From contig CM056744.1 in the NCBI GenBank assembly GCA_029851415.1, forward strand, positions 11,539,268 to 11,603,267: 64,000 nucleotides of DNA, given 5' to 3'. The translations under genes and the position numbers were made by a program. This DNA comes from Eretmocerus hayati (lineage: Eukaryota > Arthropoda > Insecta > Hymenoptera > Aphelinidae). The notes beneath the pieces are model-generated. The model was not told the origin of the DNA. It saw only the letters and a program-made list of their open reading frames with translations, and searched no databases. Positions 30,161-43,803 of this stretch are shown here, one piece after another (positions within the stretch are counted from its first letter, which is position 1; each line of letters begins with the position of its first letter).

Positions 30161-31159
30161 TAATAATTCATCACCTACAGTGACCTCCTGAAATATATTC
30201 TATTTGTCCTCCGATGGATCTATGAGATGTATCAAAATACAATTACTATAAAAGATGGAGAAATATATTGCTCATAAAATGTAAGGTGAGTTTCTCAAAA
30301 AACTCTCAAACGGAATCCTACGCCACTCAAAAATTTATCAGGGATAATTCCTTCCAATTGCAAACTCACTCCTTCCACATGCTGAAATTCCATTTCAATT
30401 TTTCAGAATAGAACTCTTGTCAAATTTCCATTAGTTAACCCTACACAGAAAGATATTTTAGAACGGTTTTTCCCCTGGGGTTCAAATAAACCCTACTATG
30501 GCAGGGAGATAGTATGAAACGTTACAGGAGAGTGTGGCAGACCACAGAAAAAAAAATTAATCCCAACTCATCAATTATATATGTTTTTCATATTCACCCG
30601 ATGTCATTCAACAAAAAAATCCGACTCCATTGCACTGAATGTTGATCGGTCATCAACCTCATTACAGAAATCTTACGAAAATGAAGAAGTAAAAGAAAAA
30701 AAACGCGGAAGCATTACCTATGCCCAAATAATGCTATGGTTCCGCTGTGTGTCCGGTTTTGATGGTATTACGAGGACCTCCTGTTGCGTTTCGTCCATAT
30801 AACGAGTTGTCATCGTATGGATCTGTACATATAAGTGTATAATATGAAAGGCAAAGAAGAAGATGACAACGAGAGGAAAGGCGCGACTTCCTGACCTACA
30901 TACCTCAGCACTCGCTCACAAGCTTTGCCATTCGTGTGTATAGGTACCTTACCTTCTACCTGTATAAGTAAGATGCGAAAAAGAAAGCGGAAAGTCATAA
31001 GTGGATATGAAAGCAAGTATACTCATGTGCGTGACTCGGACTCTTGAGTATTATATGAGTAACATTCAGGCACACACATGAATAATGATCCTGAGACAAC
31101 AAAATTTGAGAATTTTGCAAGGGTTGGTCTTTGATACTTTCGATTGTGGATCTTATATT
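30161..31159. other. Unassigned interval
   Basis: AT-rich host sequence with no gene or clear repeat recognised. Confidence 0.35.
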
Positions 31160-32287
31160 CACGGTGTCCGGGAAAGGACTATGAGTTGAACAAAATTGTC
31201 ACCAAAAACTGAACGCGTGGTGATTTAGTACTATGCTCGAGGATCAAAATCCCGTTTCGATCGAAATGGGACAATCTCCTTTTTTTTAATGCGAGCTTAA
31301 TTCGTATTTCTACGTGTTGAGACGATGCGGTCACTATGCAACCCGGAAATTATATCTTATTTGGATGTAAATCAAAAAATTTCCACGAAACGAAGTCGGA
31401 GACGATTTGTCCATTACGTATCATCACCTGAGTTGTGGTGGACAACTCATTATTTGTCACGAATCACAAGACTATCACTAATAAACGAGAATAACTTGCC
31501 CGCGGGTACTTTCTAACCTACAAATTGGCACATTTTCGTTCACAAAACTCTCACAATCTAGTCCGATTTGGGCCAAACGAAGAGTTATCCAGGCCAAGTT
31601 AGATGATTACAAAGCCTGGATAACTCGCCGCTTAGCTCAAATTGGACTAGATTTTGAGAGTTTTGGGAACAAAGTTCAGCGTGCACGGTGACCGCATCGC
31701 CTTAATCAAATGGAGCTATTTTGAGCAACATACTTGTCGAAACAATAACGACTCCCAAAGCCCATAACTTCAATGAATCTCAATATTTTCCAACGTACTT
31801 CGACTTATTTTGAAGCTTATTCAAAGACCTTCAAAATGAGCTAATGTGAGCTTGAATTCAACCCAGTAGACTTGAGCTATCTCAGGAGTTAGGAGCTCGA
31901 AAAGTCTCAAATCGTTAGAAGAGGAAATCTCGAGTACTGATTCGAAATGAGGTTCTTTGACCCTAGTTTGTTGAAATCAAACTCACTTCAGATTATTTTG
32001 AAGATTTTGGAATGAGCTTTAAAATGAGCTAAAGTACGTTGAAAATAATTGGGATACGTTTGACTTATGAGCTTTGGGAGCCGTTATAACCTCGACAAGT
32101 AGAGGTGCTGAAACAGCTCCATTTGATTAACATGTAAAAATTCGAATTGAGCTCGCATTTCAAAAAAGGGGATTGCTCCATTTCGGTCGAAACGGGATTT
32201 TGATCTTCGGGCATAGTACTAAATCACCACGTGTTCAGTTTTTGGTGACAATTTTGTTCAACCTATCTTCCTCTCCCGAGCACCGTG
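31160..32287. mobile_element. Fold-back palindromic element, CACGGTG ends
   Basis: 1,128 bp with inverted arms of about 145 bp (31160-31310 and 32145-32287) sharing TTGAACAAAATTGTCACC and TGGTGATTTAGTACTATGC. Further nested inverted pairs exist: 31550-31610 with 31615-31675 around GTTATCCAGGC, and 31710-31830 with 32000-32130. The whole unit could fold into one long imperfect hairpin. It has no coding capacity. A related end occurs at about 41371. Confidence 0.8.
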
Positions 32288-32902
32288 TACTGTAGTGATT
32301 TTTCAAATTTCAATTTAGTTCATCAAAAACGCCTGTCGAAGGAACCAAGATTGTACCTATCTTTTTCGTAAGTTTCCCAAGTCTAAATTCTCCTAAGATA
32401 TCTTTTGTGATAAAAACCGTATAGGGAACCGAAACGCGTCTTCGTGCGAACAAAACTCGTAATTTGGATTATTGCCATGCTCAATTATTTGATCAATATT
32501 CAAAATTGTGAAGGGTAGTACAGTCGTTGAGTGGATGGCCTCTATTTCTAGAGAGTTCGTCGGTAATAACGTTATCCTTAACCGATACATACACAATTTC
32601 TGTTGTAAAAGCAGATATTATGACAATTATTGTCTCTAATGATGGCGAAGAGATGCATGACGTACCAAATGATTGAGTATGACGAAATTTTATTTAAAAC
32701 AAAATGTAAGATTTTACTATCCGATTCTTGCGATCTCTGCTTTTATAAGACATTGATCATGATCGAGATGTGAATTTTCTGAATCTTCCTGATGATCCTC
32801 TTGTCTTAGACTTTTCAGGATTAGCAAGACGTCAAGATAATGGATTTCTCACAAATCCTGAGAACCAGTGAAGTTGAAACATATTCCGATCTTGGGCTAA
32901 TA
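32288..32902. other. Unassigned interval
   Basis: No gene or repeat recognised. Confidence 0.35.
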
Positions 32903-33561
32903 GGAGGAACAAAATGTTGGGGTCAAAATATATCATGGACCAGACTACGATTTTCTTGGGTATTTTTTGATGAGGAGATCGATTACGCTGCCCATTTTGT
33001 CAGGATTTTGTGATAAATCTCAAAAAGTGAGCGAAAAGCTCGTTTCTGAAGAGGTTTTCTCAACATGGGCGAAAATCTTATAATATGGTTGGCTCAAAAC
33101 AAAGCACAGGGTCGTGTTCATTTTGCATCGGCAAAGCATATTTGGATACCCCGTGCAAACGAGAATTTTTTCCCTAATAATTTTTAACAACATGGATTTC
33201 CAAAAAAACAGGTGTTCTCCTACCATTGGAGGAAAAAATCACGTGAAAATTCTCATTTTTTCGTAAATCCATGCTGCTCAAAAATCAAGGGGGGAAAAAT
33301 TCTCGTTTGCACAGGGTATCCTAATATGCTTTTCTGGCGCAGATCCCGTGCTCCATTTCGAGCTACTATCTCAAGATTTGAGTCCAGGTCAATGGAATCT
33401 CTTCAAAAATGAGTTTTTTGCTCGTATTTGAGATCTAGCGAAAAATTCCGACACGCAGGCAAAAAAACGGGCTCCAGATTCGGTTTCTTCGTCAAAAAAT
33501 ATACAAGAAAATTATGTTATGATCAATGAGATATCCCAACCCCAAAAATTTATTCCTCAAT
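32903..33561. repeat. Long imperfect palindrome
   Basis: Outer arms match around TTGGGGT near 32918 and 33540, and around TATTTTTTGA near 32965 and 33500. Inner arms match strongly between 33130-33175 (GGATACCCCGTGCAAACGAG) and 33288-33330. It is about 660 bp overall, consistent with a fold-back MITE. Confidence 0.65.
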
Positions 33562-35680
33562 GTAACTGAATCATCTCTGTCAAATATCTTTTGATTCCAC
33601 AATGCTATGAAGATGCATTATCCTCCATTTTCCGGTCATTAATTACACCCATACACCCAATACATCAACTCATGAAAAGCATCACTAGCATTTCTGTGTC
33701 AAATTCTCAACTTTAAATTCTCACATCAATAAAAAATACAAGTTTCGCGTGAATCGTGGCAAATATTGATGAACCAAACAAATGGCCACTCCTTCTCCTC
33801 CATTCAAGAATTTTCAAGCATCTCACCGTCGTACCTGAATACAAAACCTCTGAAGCTAGGAAATTTCGAAACTTTGAAAAACGGTACGCGCATCCTCGGA
33901 TAAATATACTAATTGCTGTAGCTCAAGCACTTACCTACAAGCTCGCAAATTGTTCAAGTCTCTATATCAATGAAACTCTTCTCATATACATTTTATATTC
34001 TACAGTAGTATATACCTGAACCCATAGAATATTGCCGGCACGCGATACTCATTTTCCCACGAGCCATCTACCAATGTATTTCTTTCTAGCCTCTTTTTCT
34101 TTCTATATGAACGAGCATTGATTTACGTTTGGTAGTAGCAACAATCGACTCTGTACCTCCACTTACTCCTGTACACCATCATCATCATCGTCGTCGTCGT
34201 CGTCAATAGAGGAATTGCCGAGATTGCCTACACGTGCATCGTAGAGACGCATTCCCTTCTATAAAGAATTTATTTCGTCACTTTTCCGTTGTCTCATTTC
34301 TCGGTTGGCGATCTTCACTTTACGAAATTTATAATGCATCCCGAAAGTCTCTCACGTACCTACAACATATATTGAAATATAAATATATATAAGCTGAAGA
34401 AAATAGTGGATATGTCTAAGTGGCAGTGCGTGTCTCTTTTGTCTTTGATAGTAATTATCGAGATTTGTGTAATCGTGTGATTATGATTACGGCTAATTCC
34501 TAACCTCTTTCCTTCCCTATTTTATATTGATACATATGGGTATTATCGCGAAAACTTATTACCCAGAATGTGTGCCGGTTTTGACCTGCGACGAGCAAGT
34601 TCCGAATCACTTCAGTCAAATTGTTCCGCACGTATTCTATCAAAATATACTTGGTACGAGAGTTCTAGGTCGATCCGTTGAGTCATCTTCATTATTTTCG
34701 GAAATTAGCCCGCTCACTATAAGTGTCTACATAGGTCTGCGGACATGCCTGAAAACCAACATTTGTGGTAACTATTGATTGACACGTAGTGAAAATCTGA
34801 AAAATTTACCAAAAATTTGTGGCCATACCACAAAAAATATATCCCCACAACGATGAAGTCTCTATATGATTCTGTTTTGTAGAAAAATTGAAAAGGCCGA
34901 AAACTTTCAATTTTGGAGATTTTCCATTTTTCATCACTTTATCACTATTTATTGGCTTTTCTCGTATCAGAAACTATTTTCGAGGCTGGGAAGTGAAGTT
35001 CTAAGTGAGCGGGTTAAGAGTCAAAATATCAGGTCCGTGCACTGTTATATTCGCACTTACACGTGTATTTTAGCACCAGCGTCGGAGTAATCGGTGCAGT
35101 GGGTATTCTTAAATTCTGGCCTCAAAATATAATACTGATCTATCGATTTCCCATAGATTTTATGACCAAAATGCTTAAATTAGTCTCCGATCCGCGTGCC
35201 TCATTCTTGTTATAGGATTTTCACTGAGACTGAGACATTTTTTCAAATTACAACAGCGCATCCTAAATTTACTCTAAGTCAATTTGACCTGAGTAAGATT
35301 TCGAAGAAACACGTCAAATGATTGGATGATAGCGCGAGAGACCACCCAGAATCTAAATTTCGAGTGCTGCACAATTTTATACATTCATAGCCAAAAATTG
35401 ACCATGTGAGTAATTTTATCAATTCCCAGTACACAATGTTACCACGCTAAAAATCAATTTATCTGGGCGGAAACCATTGTTTCCCCAGCGTATGATGGGA
35501 ATAGATGAAATCCGCGTGGAGAAGATCCTATGTAAAATCCATCATTTTTGCGATTGACTTTAGAGCGAAGTGTCAGTTCCGTGTATGTCAGTTCGCTGAA
35601 CTCAATAGCTGTTCCCTGGATATCCAGTAGGACACAGCCCCACGAAAAAAATTCTGACCAAACTCCTAAACTACACTACC
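33562..35680. other. Unassigned interval
   Basis: No supported gene. CATCATCATCGTCGTCGTC trinucleotides occur near 34180-34204; otherwise ordinary AT-rich sequence. Confidence 0.35.
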
Positions 35681-35689
35681 CTTATATTT

Positions 35690-36520
35690 TCGGGGTCGCT
35701 GCATCCAAATTTGAGGTCGACTTGGTCCCAGCACGTAAAGGTTCAGACATAACCTACTAGCGTGGATATGATCTTCAAATCACCACAAATTTGCCATGAA
35801 TGATCCTCATACGTGATTTTTTCCAAGAGCAATTCCATGTTGCTATATTGTTCCTTCATTACTATTGGATGAGCGATTGGCACACAGATGCGATGGATAC
35901 AGTTCATCAAATCGCGATCTCTGAAATTGTGACCAAATATGGAACGTGCTTGGAACAAATTGGACCCAAAAATGACCTCAGCAACCCCAGAAAAATCATA
36001 TCAGTAATAATACATAGTCGGATCAGCAGCTTTGAATAACTCTTATGTCAGAACCTACACGTTCTGGGACAAAACTGACTACGGAATCGGATTCAACGAC
36101 TACACTATCATAAAGTTAGTGCAAAACAAAGTATGCCTCAATTAACAGCTCCGAGCTCTCTTGAGGTTATGTCAGAACCTCGACGTGCTGAGACCAAATC
36201 AACCTCGGATTCGGAATCAGAGATCCCGAAAACATAGAGTGTGCAAAATAACGTATGGTTTCATCACCAGCCCCAGCATTCTTGAAAAATCATCATTTTT
36301 GAGGTTATGTCTGAACCTTGACGTGCTGGGACCAAGTCGACCTCGGATTCGGATTCAGTAACCCCAAAAACCTACAGTTATTTGCCCAGAGTGAATTTAA
36401 TACGGTTCAATTGTGATCCCCGAGCAAAATTTTGAAAACATGGTTTTTTGAGGTTATGTCAAAATGTCGACGTGCTGGGACCAAATTGACCCGGATTTGG
36501 ATTCAGCGACCCCATAAACA
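35690..36520. repeat. Tandem-type repeat cluster, unit about 125-150 bp
   Basis: A motif like GAGGTTATGTCAGAACCTCGACGTGCTGGGACCAAATCGACCTCGG recurs at about 36045, 36165, 36303 and 36452. A partial copy lies at about 35940 and an inverted copy at about 35690-35760. Units end in a CGACCCCAAAAACAT-like word. Copies are clearly diverged, so this is an old array or a fragmented transposon. Confidence 0.7.
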
Positions 36521-38340
36521 TTTTTTTTTTTTATTTGAGCAATTTTAATTTCTTTATAGATTATTTTGCTGACCCCATAAACATGATAGTAGTGTATTTT
36601 GGGAGTGAGGTCAGAATCTTTTTTTTGTGGAGCTGTGTTATCATTCAAACGAATGAAAAAAGTCGTCATAGGCACGCGGAGACTAGATTTATAAATTCTG
36701 GATTTTTAGTTACAAAATGTGTAAGTTTGCGCAATAATGCCCATATATAAATAAAATATATTATTGTATTATTGTCATATATATTATAAGTGGTAATGGA
36801 TAGTTATGGTGTCCGCTCGCTGTAGTTTTATATATCTTTATAGTAGGCTTCGATTAATTAAAGATGTAACGCGATGCTGACGCAATACTCTGTCTTTTAA
36901 TACACTACATACCTTCCCATAGAGAAAGAGACATTCCCTACAAATAGTCATTCCATGTGAAGAAAAAAGAACCATTGATGCCCGCTTCCATGATTTTGCA
37001 AGATGCGAATCTGATTGTAAGGTAAGCTATGCCAGTTCTGGGACCAACTCCTCCTCATTGAGATAATCACATTATGCCTTTCTAAATTGTATAATAAGTG
37101 ACTGATGATTATTTTCTATTGAAGATTAAAAACTATGAATGCGAGAATCGTGTATGTTTTTTTTTCTTATACATACAAGACACTCGATGAGACCGATATT
37201 TTTTTTAGAGATATGTATGTACATCGAAGGAACGATGAGGTGTACAATGGGATATTGTATAAGAGCACACGAGTTCTGAGACTTTACGTCCATATTATCT
37301 GATGTGGTATCTCTTGCCTTTTCCTCTTGGACTAACCATTTTACCAATGGTTCACGATCTGGCATGATTTGTTGGAAATTAAATTTGAGTGCATAGTATA
37401 TATCTTGTGAGATATGGTTTTCCACATCATATGTTTGGAGAATTTTCTATGGTTACAACAAATTTAATGATGACCGATAAGATGTATGGTTTTGTATTCT
37501 AATCATCATAATTTACGATGGTTGGCTAAAATATGTCGTATTACATCATATTGAAGGAAAGCATTGATCGAGTACACCTGGTCTACAAGAAAGTAAGAGT
37601 AAAGAAGCATAGATATGTGTAGTCTTCAATTGCATCCGAAATTATTTGAGTTACACAAGTGTGAACTAATAGGCGTTGAATTTTGCTCTGGTATGGTATC
37701 TTAAATGTCGAGATGGAATTCGGATAGTTCCTGCACGTACAAACACTTTCAAATAGATGTTCCAAGTGTGAGAAAACCCCGAGATCTGAGTTCAACAATC
37801 GAATGGTTTAGATTCTTGTACGGATAATTGGCTAACATGAAACTGATGGTGACAATGTTTTATTCAAAAATTGTTGTGTACGATCAGCTAGAGATTCGTT
37901 GATTCATACAATATTCATTGATTTTCAATAAGTACAATTTCAAGTAGATCGTGTTCTGGATGATGTGCTTCTTCGTTTATAACGATGGGCCAGAGATTGA
38001 AAAAAGATAATAAGGTGGGTTGCTTCATCATTCGTCCAATTTTGAACCAATGGTGAAGGCGCTAGATTTTTTTAGGAATCATTTTATACTGGAAGCAATG
38101 GCGAGCTCACGGTAATGCTTTTGGACGCTAAAACTTGGAGGGGGGCAGATTCTGGAAAAGTTATACTTCGGGACGATGTTGCAACAAATTTTTCATCGGA
38201 TTCACAAAGGATAAGACGATGGAAAAGAAGTTTTACGAGTCTCTCCTGATCTATTGATAAGTGTGAATCAAACATCATCTCATCTCATCGGGTTTTTCTG
38301 TGTTATCGCGTGGCTCGCACGATTTTCAGAATGAGGTCGC
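36521..38340. other. Unassigned interval
   Basis: No supported gene or repeat, apart from a second CGACCCCATAAACAT word near 36570. Confidence 0.35.
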
Positions 38341-40410
38341 GAGGTTTTCAGCAATCCCCAATAAAACTCAAAATCGTACTTGAAGCCGCAAATTGCTCGG
38401 ACGAATAATTCTGTCTGGGAAAAAAGTCAATACCGTAACCTAGAGAGGCGAATAAACCCGCATGTACCCGGATCAAGAGTTCTGCCAGGTAAAACGATCA
38501 GTCCCGACGAATTAGGAGCTGGGGTCCAAAATTCTGTTAGAAGGAAAAGTGTGCGATATTGGCATCAAATCGGCGCGATTTCAGCGATCTGAAATCGCGG
38601 CTCAATCGCCCATGTGAAAAAAAATCGGGAATTGCGCAGCAGTCCGCGCGGACTGAGGCAGGGTGAAATTTTCCTCGTTTCCTCACTCACAGCTAAAAAC
38701 TCTAGGATGGCAAATTAACCCCCAAATGCTCGGATGCTCTGGCCAAGTGTTTTGATAGTGGAGGGGGGGGGGAGATTTGCTTCAGAACCCAGGCCCTGTC
38801 GGTGGAGGAATTCAACCCAAATATAGGGAGGCAAGTTAAACCGCAAATTCCCGAATTCTCGGACTGGAACTTCTGTCGGGGGAAAAATTCAACCCCAAAC
38901 CTAGGGAGGCAATCAAACCTGCGAATAACCGGATGCTCAGACCAGAAATTCTGTGGAGGGAAAAATCAACCTCACGGCCCACGAAGGCAATCAAATCCGC
39001 AAATAACCGGATACTCGGACGAAAAATTCTGTAAGGGAGAAAATCTGAGCGATTGAGTATTTGCGAGTTAATTCGCCTACCTAGGTTTGGGGTTGAATTT
39101 CTCCTCCAACGGGACTTCCAGTCCAAGCGTCCGAGCATTTGGGGGTTAATTTGCCATCCTAGGATTTTTAGCTGTGAATAGGGAGACGAGGAAAATTTCA
39201 CTGTGCCTCAGTCCGCGCGGACTACTGCGCGATTTGCGATTTTTTTCACATGGGCGATTGAACCGTGCTTTCACATCGCCGAAATCGCGGCGATTTGAGG
39301 CGATAACAAGTCAATGAACACCTAGAAGCTCGGATCAAGAGTTCTGCCGGAATATGAAATCAATCGCAAAACCTGGAAAGGCAAATAAACCCACGTATAT
39401 CCGGGTACTCGCACCGAGAATTCTACTGGGAGGAGAAATCAATCCCAAAATGCAAAGAAATAAGATCTGTCAGGAGAACGCGTCCATCACAAACTTAAGA
39501 AGGCAAATAAGCCCACTTATGTCAGGCTTTTTGGCCTGGACCAAGAGTTCTGCCGGGTATTTTGGGGTACGATTGCCGTCCTATAAACTCTTTGAACAAT
39601 TCTCTACTGCGCGGGAACCCTTGTTACAGAACAATCTGACCAGTTCTAGCTCTATTAACGTAATCTAATTGAGTCTTCATCTCATTTGAATTGGCTAATA
39701 TTAGCTGCATCCCTCTTTCCATATCTGAAAAACAGTTATGGTAAGGACAATCAAATCCGCAAATACCCTGAAGATCGGAAAATTCTGACGGCAAAGAATC
39801 AATTCCAAACCCTAAGGAATCGATCAAATCTGCAAATATGATTGGAACGAGGATTCTCGCGAGACAGAGTATCATCCCCAAAGTCCGAGATAGCAATCGA
39901 ACCCCAAAATATACGGTAGTATTTTTAATCCGGTTATTCGGGTGTTTGGGGTCCATTTCACCTTCTTAAATTTTGGGACTGATTTTGTCTCTAGGCAAAA
40001 CTTTTGATCCAAGATTCCGGGTATTTGAGGTTGTATTCACCTTCATAGGTTTCCGAATGAATTTCATCGCCTTACAGAACTCTTAGACCTAGCATCCGTG
40101 TTATTTCGGGTTTGATTGCATTCATAGGTTTTCGGATTGGTTTTATCTTCTGACTTCTGGCAAAACTCTTGGTCCAAGCATCTATGTGTTTATGGGCTTA
40201 TTCGTCTTCCTCAGTATTGGGATTGGCTTCTTCTCCTGACAGAACTCTTGGTGTGAGCATCGACATTCTCGCGGATTTCACCTTCCAAGCTTATCGGGAT
40301 TGATTTCTTCGAGGATTTCTTCACCCTCAAAACTCTTGGTGTAAGCAATTACATATTTGCGGATTGAAGCGCCTCCTGGATTTTTTCATTCAAAAATAGC
40401 CCCAAGTTTT
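38341..40410. repeat. Palindromic minisatellite block
   Basis: A unit of about 75-80 bp recurs on the plus strand between about 38380 and 39860. It has words like ACCGGATGCTCGGACC, AATTCTG, CCAAACCTAGGGAGGCAA and TCAAACCCGCAAATA. It appears in reverse orientation at about 39060-39200 and 39940-40370. A strong inverted repeat pairs 38603-38734 with 39130-39260, sharing CAGTCCGCGCGGACT, TCGCCCATGTGA and GGCAAATTAACCCCCAAATG. Confidence 0.8.
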
Positions 40411-40589
40411 AGCAATTTTTCCAAAACTTTTTCAGAAGTTTCCAAAAACTGTATGAAACCTTAGTTAATGGGGGGCGGGGGGGGGGGGGTAGCTTTCTCA
40501 CAGCTTCGGGTGAGGCACGTCATAAATCCACCACTGACTAAAAAAATAAGATGAAGGAGTTCTAATTTTTCGTTTCTCAAAACAAATGC

Positions 40590-41371
40590 GGGTGAGAACA
40601 GTATCACTATTGAAAAGTACAAGCAAATCGGTGTATTTTCATCGTAAAGCGTGTGGAAGCCATCCGGCTCATAAATTTTTCGGTTCTCGGAGTTCCTCGA
40701 ATCAGCTCGGTTTGGTTGAAAGATAACTCAGAAATCCACAAAATCAAAAAGAGAACGTCTCATCTCGTCAATACAAAACGAAGGGACGCATTCCGAACAT
40801 GTATAGGCAAAAATACCGATTCGCTTGTAATTTGTAATTGTATCGCTGCTCTCAGTAGCATTCGGTTTTCTATTGACACGATGGAACGTTCTGTATTTTG
40901 ATTTTACAGATTTTTAAGTGATCTCTCAAATAGGCCGAGCTGAGTTGAGGAACACTGAGAATCAAGGAATCTGTGAGCCGGATGCCTCCCAAACACTATC
41001 GGTGAGAATACCGATTTGCTTGTAATTTTCAATAGTAACTTTATTCTCACTCGCATTCGGTTTGAAGTGGATGAAATCAGATCTCATTGATCTTATTCTG
41101 TACATTCCGTCATCAACTTTCAAATACGCCGAGCTGTATAGAAAAATCCAGAAAAAAATAGATGTTTTACCAAATTTGAACGGGACGCTCCGTATGTGCA
41201 AATCAGCTAAAAACGATTCGCAGCTATTTCAGCGCATTTTAAAGACCGAGCAGCTCTGGTCCTGATCCCAACGGGATTCTACTCGAATGGAGTAGTAGAA
41301 GAAAAATAACTACGTGCGCCGTTTTTAGTGACATTTTTCAACAGATATTCCCCCGCTTCCCGAGCACCGCG
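40590..41371. mobile_element. Second fold-back element of the CACGGTG type
   Basis: Inverted arms pair 40590-40720 with 40930-41060 (ACTATTGAAAA, ACAAGCAAATCGGT, CATCCGGCTCA, CAGCTCGG). The right end near 41371 reads, on the minus strand, CGGTGCTCGGGA then GTTGAAAAATGTCACTAAAAAC, clearly related to the 32287 terminus. The left terminus was not located. Confidence 0.6.
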
Positions 41372-41391
41372 CGTGTAAGCTTTCCGACTAA

Positions 41392-41617
41392 GGGTATGTC
41401 CACAAATGAACCGCCCGCGCTGGCACCGCGCTCTGAGCAGGCTCAAAAATTCCCCACGTTATATCCGAGGTATAGAACCGGAGTTTAGCCACCTCGATCA
41501 CTAAAGACAACTCCGAAAAGAGGAGTCAACGTGTGTGTACCTATAAATTAACACAAACAATTTTTAGCGCGCGCCAGCGCCGGGGGCGGCGCGGGCGCTT
41601 CATTTGTGGACACACCC
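41392..41617. mobile_element. Harbinger-like MITE (TAA duplication)
   Basis: 226 bp. Ends read GGGTATGTCCACAAATGAA and, on the other strand, GGGTGTGTCCACAAATGAA, continuing into GC-rich CGCCCGCGC arms. It is flanked on both sides by TAA (41389-41391, 41618-41620). A 3-bp TAA/TTA duplication is the PIF/Harbinger hallmark. It has no coding capacity. Confidence 0.75.
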
Positions 41618-41620
41618 TAA

Positions 41621-43790
41621 TGTTGCTGGTGATGCAAATAATCTCAATGTCTGGACAACCGTGTATCTTCAGTCCTAGTCGACAAAATTGAACTTGGCAG
41701 GTAGTCATTTTGAAGGAAATTTTCTCAGTTTTCGATTGGAATTACTTCAAAATCCATACAACCAAGCGCATGCGCACAAATAGCTGTCTTTTGTTAAGTC
41801 AGAGAATGAAAAATCAGAAAATTGACCAAGAAATGCATAGAATAGTGAAAGAACAACTTTCGACTAGTTTCATCGCAAAGATCATGCTATTTTGCGCGAG
41901 GAATCACATTCCGGGAAAGTATAAAAAATTGCTTTTTGAGATAATTAGGCCTCAAAATAGGATAGCCTGATTTCCACTAATTCTGCCTGATCAGGCCGTG
42001 AATTAGCTCAACAAAAATTCTCTAGGTATTTCTTGATAGGTTTCTGAAGATCTTCTGAATGGCATAAATTGCGTTCCACTATATTAAGCCAAACTCAAGA
42101 GAGATGCAATTTAGTAAAAAAATGTCATGACTGCAATGGTGGAATAAAAAAACAAAACAGAATTATTCAAAACAAAACAGAATAAATTCTGTCAGAATGA
42201 TGATTGCCTAATTAGGCAGGCGTCTCCAAAATTTTTTAGGAACCTCCCAGTGTCCGGAAGCTTCATATTCTGAACCATAGAATTGAATAAAAATCATGAG
42301 AAACCGAACCAAGACATCACTATTTTTCGTGTGTCGTTCTCAATTAGAATTAATCTATGATGAATCAGTGGCCACCAAATATATAACAGCAAATTCTTCA
42401 AATCCGAACCTGATATTTTTGAGGGTTCACCTCGGGGTTCACCAAAAGAGTTCACTGGCCCCCAAAGTAAAACAGTGTACATCTAAATCCAAAGGTTTCC
42501 GGAACTCGTGACAACAATCTCTGTCCAATTGTTCAAAATCACTAGTTATTCAACTATAAACATTTTTACGACCGCAGAGTTACCGCAGGAAAAAAGCGAA
42601 ACTATCCGCTTGTAGAGACCAAAAATCTAAATGTCGATTAAATAGAATATCCCATTACAGACTTTTCGTATGGCGGACACTTTTCGATACTCTCTCAAGA
42701 ATATACAAACGTATATCACACTCCAAAGAAACTCATTCAATACATTCTAACTCATCTATAGTATCTAAGACCTCTAAATCTGATAAATGAAACGCTTCAA
42801 GTTGATCTTCGAAGACTGGGTAATACTAGCGTGGGATGAATGACATGAGATACGGATGTCGATGAACTCACGGCAAAGTTCACGCGCGCAAATTCGTAAG
42901 TCTTAAGCGGTTGACGAGGACCGCACGATCAAAAAAAAGTCCCATAAGTGACAGTAGAGTCTGTGAGCTTCCTCGAAAAACAAACCGCAATCCGCCAACA
43001 CAGAGAACCGCTTTCACTCGTGTAAACCACTTGCCATTACGATCAAAGTATGTATAGATATATCCAATGTGCCCCAGTGTCCTAACGCTGACGTCTATGG
43101 GATATTACTCATGAATCGAGAAAATATATAAATATATTGTGTGCGTCATGTGCTGTCTTATGATACTTTGAATTTCGCACCTTCATTGCGTGTGAGATGA
43201 ATTTTTGTTTGGAAAGTCCCATATCCAGGATAGGGATGAATGAACGCGCGGTCATGGAGAAAGTGAATGGAAACGGTTCTTTTTTTTAAACGCTTTTATT
43301 GCACTCGACCGAGCGCCAGTTCGTCATCTAGTGAACACCTTCGACATTCTCTATGTATTCGTTCGTCGGTGTACTTGTCTATGAGGTATTTTCCAAATCA
43401 GTGTGTGTAATCTGGGGAAAATACTTCATTGCCCAATTGAGTGTCGAGTGTCTGTGTAGCGATCCGTATGTTAATTCGTTCATTTCGTTTCTCTTGTGTT
43501 CGTGTCCTAGTAATAAACATCACTAATCAAATGAGTGTACTGATGCAATCTAGCTTTCTTCGTTTCTCCAAAGTCTATTCCCGATGCACGCACCCTCCCC
43601 CACTTCCGTCCCCGCTCTGTCGAGGGCAAACTGCGTTCATCCGCCGCCATGCCGCCATTCCATTACCTCGTGTCTTCCTCGATAACTTGTCTCGTGTCCA
43701 TAGTGATCTTTGCCTTCTTTCTGTAGGACTCGCACGATATACCTTTCAATAGAGTGTCAGTGTCATTACTTTTGGATTATATTAATCAGT
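41621..43790. other. Unassigned interval
   Basis: No gene with recognisable domains. 43440-43750 is locally richer in GC and T/C, possibly promoter or UTR for the small frame that follows. Confidence 0.3.
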
Positions 43791-43803
43791 TGAAATACGG
43801 AAA

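Noticed and set aside
38341..40410. CRISPR-like array
   Set aside because: Units are long, imperfect, present in both orientations and without constant-length spacers; the genome is eukaryotic.
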